This document shows positions 7,905 to 9,125 of a stretch of DNA of 9,125 nucleotides, in pieces. Positions within the stretch are counted from its first letter, which is position 1; each line of letters begins with the position of its first letter. Location: the NCBI GenBank assembly GCA_937959065.1, contig CALGOI010000305.1:1-9125 (forward strand). Direction: 5' to 3'. Under the pieces are notes generated by a model, which worked only from the letters and a program-made list of their open reading frames with translations, was not told where the DNA came from and made no database searches. The position numbers were made by a program, and so were the translations under genes. The DNA is from an uncultured Ignavibacteriota bacterium (GTDB taxonomy: Bacteria; Bacteroidota; Ignavibacteria; Tepidaquicellales; Tepidaquicellaceae).

Positions 7905-8038
7905 TTTAAAATTCGCTCAGTTAATGAGTCACTTTAATTCTAAAGAGTTGGGTTAATCTCGAGTGTGAAGCGAGCATCCGATTAACGCCGTATATATTAC
8001 ATAATCCCGTAAAAGGGATGAGTGCGTAAGCAATTAAA
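7905..8038 (-). promoter_or_regulatory. Structured rplJ leader, candidate L10 autoregulatory region
   Basis: This 134-base spacer is where E. coli and Bacillus carry the L10 leader bound by the L10-L12 complex. In message order it holds: hairpin ATCCC/GGGAT (8019-8004, loop TTTTAC); hairpin TTAAT/ATTAA plus CTCG/CGAG (7985-7953), with a 6-base one-sided bulge CGGATG and a 9-base loop; hairpin CTTTA/TAAAG (7945-7932, loop GAAT); and CTCA/TGAG (7928-7916), which covers the weak Shine-Dalgarno. GGATG in the bulge is fully complementary to CATCC (8020-8016) of the first hairpin, so alternative folds are possible. I do not recognise the L10-leader consensus letter for letter. The leader role is inferred from position and structure; no promoter is convincing. 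Confidence 0.5.
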
Positions 8039-8746
8039 TTATGCAGCGATCTTCTTGAAAGCCGTCTGCATTGGGTCGATACTGACTCCCGGTCCCATTG
8101 TGCTGGAGATATAGATAGACTTAATGTAAGTCCCTTTAGCTGCCGGGGGTTTTAATTTTACGATCGTAGCTATGAATGTCGAAATATTCTCTGATAAATT
8201 ATCCTCTTCAAAGGATGCTTTACCGACTGATGAATGCACTATACTTGATTTATCTACCCTGAAATCGATCTTTCCTGCTTTAACTTCTTTTACTGCTTCT
8301 CCTACGTTTGGAGTTACAGTACCGCTTTTCGGATTCGGCATAAGACCTCTTGGTCCGAGGATCTTACCGAGCTTTCCAAGCTCACCCATACTGTCAGGTG
8401 TAGCAATAATAACGTCGATATCTGTCCATCCGTTCTTGATCTTTTCGAGGTAATCTTCAAAACCTACATGGTCAGCGCCTGCATCTTTTGCATCCTGCTG
8501 TTTGTCCGGTTTTGCGATAACCAAAACTCTGACCGATTTACCTGTTCCATGCGGTAATGATACTGTTCCTCTAACAACCTGGTCGGCGTGCTTTGGGTCT
8601 ACCCCAAGCTTCATAGCAATGTCGATAGACTCATCGAACTTTGATTTTGCCGCCTTCTTCAATATAGCCACTGCTTCCGAAATCGAATACTTCTTTTCCG
8701 GGTCGAATAATTCTTTTACCGCTTTTTGTTTCTTTGTAAGTTTCAT
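8039..8746 (-). CDS. rplA: Large-subunit ribosomal protein L1 (uL1)
   Basis: L1 forms the mobile L1 stalk that binds 23S rRNA near the E site and helps release deacylated tRNA. In E. coli it also represses the rplK-rplA message. It is complete at 235 residues (E. coli 234). Domain I is built from about 1-67 plus 160-235, and domain II from about 68-159. The family signature is visible as GKLGKILGPRGLMPNPKSGT (124-143). Phe37 and Thr216-Met217-Gly218 (STMGPG) match residues known to contact rRNA. The N-terminus KKQKAVKELFDPEKKYSI is normal, so the ATG at 8746 is accepted although no clear Shine-Dalgarno precedes it (TTAATAAGTATTAAG). It lies 101 bases from the premature rplK stop, but only 39 from the stop the displaced rplK tail would use. 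Confidence 0.98.
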   Translation of the reverse strand: MKLTKKQKAVKELFDPEKKYSISEAVAILKKAAKSKFDESIDIAMKLGVDPKHADQVVRGTVSLPHGTGKSVRVLVIAKPDKQQDAKDAGADHVGFEDYLEKIKNGWTDIDVIIATPDSMGELGKLGKILGPRGLMPNPKSGTVTPNVGEAVKEVKAGKIDFRVDKSSIVHSSVGKASFEEDNLSENISTFIATIVKLKPPAAKGTYIKSIYISSTMGPGVSIDPMQTAFKKIAA

Positions 8747-8785
8747 CTTAATACTTATTAAAATTTCATTTAAAATTTTAAGGGA

Positions 8786-8854
8786 TTATTTCTCTACGGT
8801 TAATCACATGCTTATTGCCGTAATTGCTATCATGCTCATAGCGTGTTTTACGTC
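8786..8854 (-). pseudogene. rplK: Out-of-frame remnant of the L11 C-terminus
   Basis: Read from 8854 in a frame shifted from the upstream L11 frame, the sequence gives DVKHAMSMIAITAISM, then TGA (8806-8804), then LTVEK and TAA (8788-8786). This aligns residue for residue with the E. coli L11 end DIEAMTRSIEGTARSMGL, with Ile for the first Gly, Ile for Arg and stop for the last Gly of GTARSMG. Compared with E. coli spacing, five bases stand between the upstream Met codon (8862-8860) and this segment where 18 are expected, a loss of 13 bases. It would be the true 3' end of rplK if the shift is a sequence error, and a decayed tail otherwise. Confidence 0.7.
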
Positions 8855-9125
8855 TCTTTCATCTTAGTCTCTGCAATCTCCCTGAGGTGTTTTTTTTTTT
8901 TTTTTCCAACTTTAGTCTTATTCGGTTCACCTGACCCTTTTGGAAGACCTGCTGCCTTTAAAAGCAATACAGCTGCCGGAGGAGTCTTTGTAATAAAAGT
9001 AAATGACTTATCCGAAAATACAGTAATTACAACCGGTATAATTAAACCCTGTTTGTCCTGTGTCCTTGCGTTGAATTGCTTGCAAAACTCCATACCGTTC
9101 ACACCCCTCTGTCCGAGCGCCGGAC
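8848..9125 (-). CDS. rplK: Large-subunit ribosomal protein L11 (uL11); 5' end outside window, C-terminus truncated by frameshift
   Basis: L11 binds the GTPase-associated region of 23S rRNA at the stalk base and is needed for RelA activation and thiostrepton sensitivity. The frame enters at 9123 with PALGQRGVN, which is about residue 26 of the family, and runs 91 codons to TAA at 8850-8848. Clear L11 stretches are MEFCKQFNART, IIPVVITVFSDKSFTFITK, TPPAAVLLLKAAG, KGSGEPNKTKVG and HLREIAETKM. Where L11 normally continues for about 25 more residues, this frame ends MKET. The missing part is the end of the rRNA-binding C-terminal domain, including the conserved GTARSMG. A recognisable tail follows in another frame (8854-8786). 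Other oddities are five Lys from a 16-A run and Gly at 9096-9094, where most L11 proteins have Ile (VNIMEF). The family call is certain; whether the break is real is not. Confidence 0.93.
   Translation of the reverse strand, partial: PALGQRGVNGMEFCKQFNARTQDKQGLIIPVVITVFSDKSFTFITKTPPAAVLLLKAAGLPKGSGEPNKTKVGKKKKKHLREIAETKMKET
8890..8905. repeat. 16-base homopolymer (T on plus strand, A in rplK message)
   Basis: An uninterrupted run of 16 T on the plus strand lies inside rplK. It encodes five consecutive Lys between VG and HLREIAE, where other L11 proteins have a mixed segment of the same length (E. coli GKISRAQ). Total length is in register with the family, so no frame change occurs here. There is no stem next to it, so it is not a terminator. 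Confidence 0.95.

Noticed and set aside
8502..8867. 121-codon plus-strand open frame across the rplA start and the rplK tail
   Set aside because: It is antisense to rplA, and its hydrophobic C-terminal part comes from the complement of the damaged rplK end; nothing independent supports it.
8786..8905. Programmed frameshifting or slippage at the A-run to rescue the rplK tail
   Set aside because: Shifting at the A-run into the tail frame meets TAA at 8866-8864 and would lose the conserved HLREIAETKM, which is in the main frame. A later shift near 8856 has no slippery heptamer, would still miss four residues, and would hit TGA at 8806-8804.
8890..8905. T-run as the U-tract of a plus-strand intrinsic terminator
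   Set aside because: No GC-rich stem precedes it on the plus strand and no plus-strand gene ends there; it lies within the L11 coding frame.
1..9125. CRISPR arrays, tRNA or rRNA genes, insertion sequences, phage or defence genes
   Set aside because: Almost all of the window is conserved ribosomal-protein and polymerase coding sequence; no spaced repeats, transposase, cloverleaf sequence or other accessory gene is visible.

Overview
This window is a stretch of core bacterial chromosome. It carries the conserved ribosomal-protein/RNA polymerase cluster rplK-rplA-rplJ-rplL-rpoB-rpoC, all on the minus strand, so transcription runs from the high-coordinate end to the low one. Both end genes are cut by the window: rplK lacks its first ~25 codons and rpoC lacks its C-terminal third. 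No gene is supported on the plus strand; the plus-strand open frames lie antisense to the real genes.

Organism: the proteins look like the Bacteroidota/Chlorobiota/Ignavibacteriota (FCB) group. RpoB is 1279 residues with a charged insertion before the GDKMAGRHGNKG motif. RpoC starts in the style of that group and continues into an insertion inside the trigger loop. L11 has Chlorobi-like wording (EFCKQFNART, SDKSFTFITKTPPAAVLLLK). rpoB has a strong Shine-Dalgarno sequence, and rplL and rpoC have recognisable ones; this fits Ignavibacteria/Chlorobi better than classical Bacteroidetes, where such sites are usually poor. The placement is inference from remembered family features, not from a search.

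Layout from upstream to downstream: rplK (9125-8848, broken 3' end with an out-of-frame tail to 8786); rplA (8746-8039); a structured 134-base leader (8038-7905); rplJ (7904-7368); 52-base spacer; rplL (7315-6935); 116-base spacer with a long hairpin (6881-6841); rpoB (6818-2979); 65-base AT-rich spacer; rpoC (2913 to the window edge). There is no gene-free stretch over 300 bases.

How the genes work together: L11, L10 and L7/L12 form the GTPase-associated centre and stalk of the large ribosomal subunit, and L1 forms the opposite stalk. RpoB and RpoC are the two large catalytic subunits of RNA polymerase. In other bacteria L1 and L10 repress their own messages, and the structured spacers here sit where such control would act.

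I found no previously undescribed system. The most unusual thing is the 3' end of rplK. It has a 16-A run in the coding strand, a ~13-base deletion relative to the family that shifts the frame, and altered conserved codons in the displaced tail, including a stop. All of this lies within about 120 bases, so it is either a local sequence or assembly error or a truncated L11.
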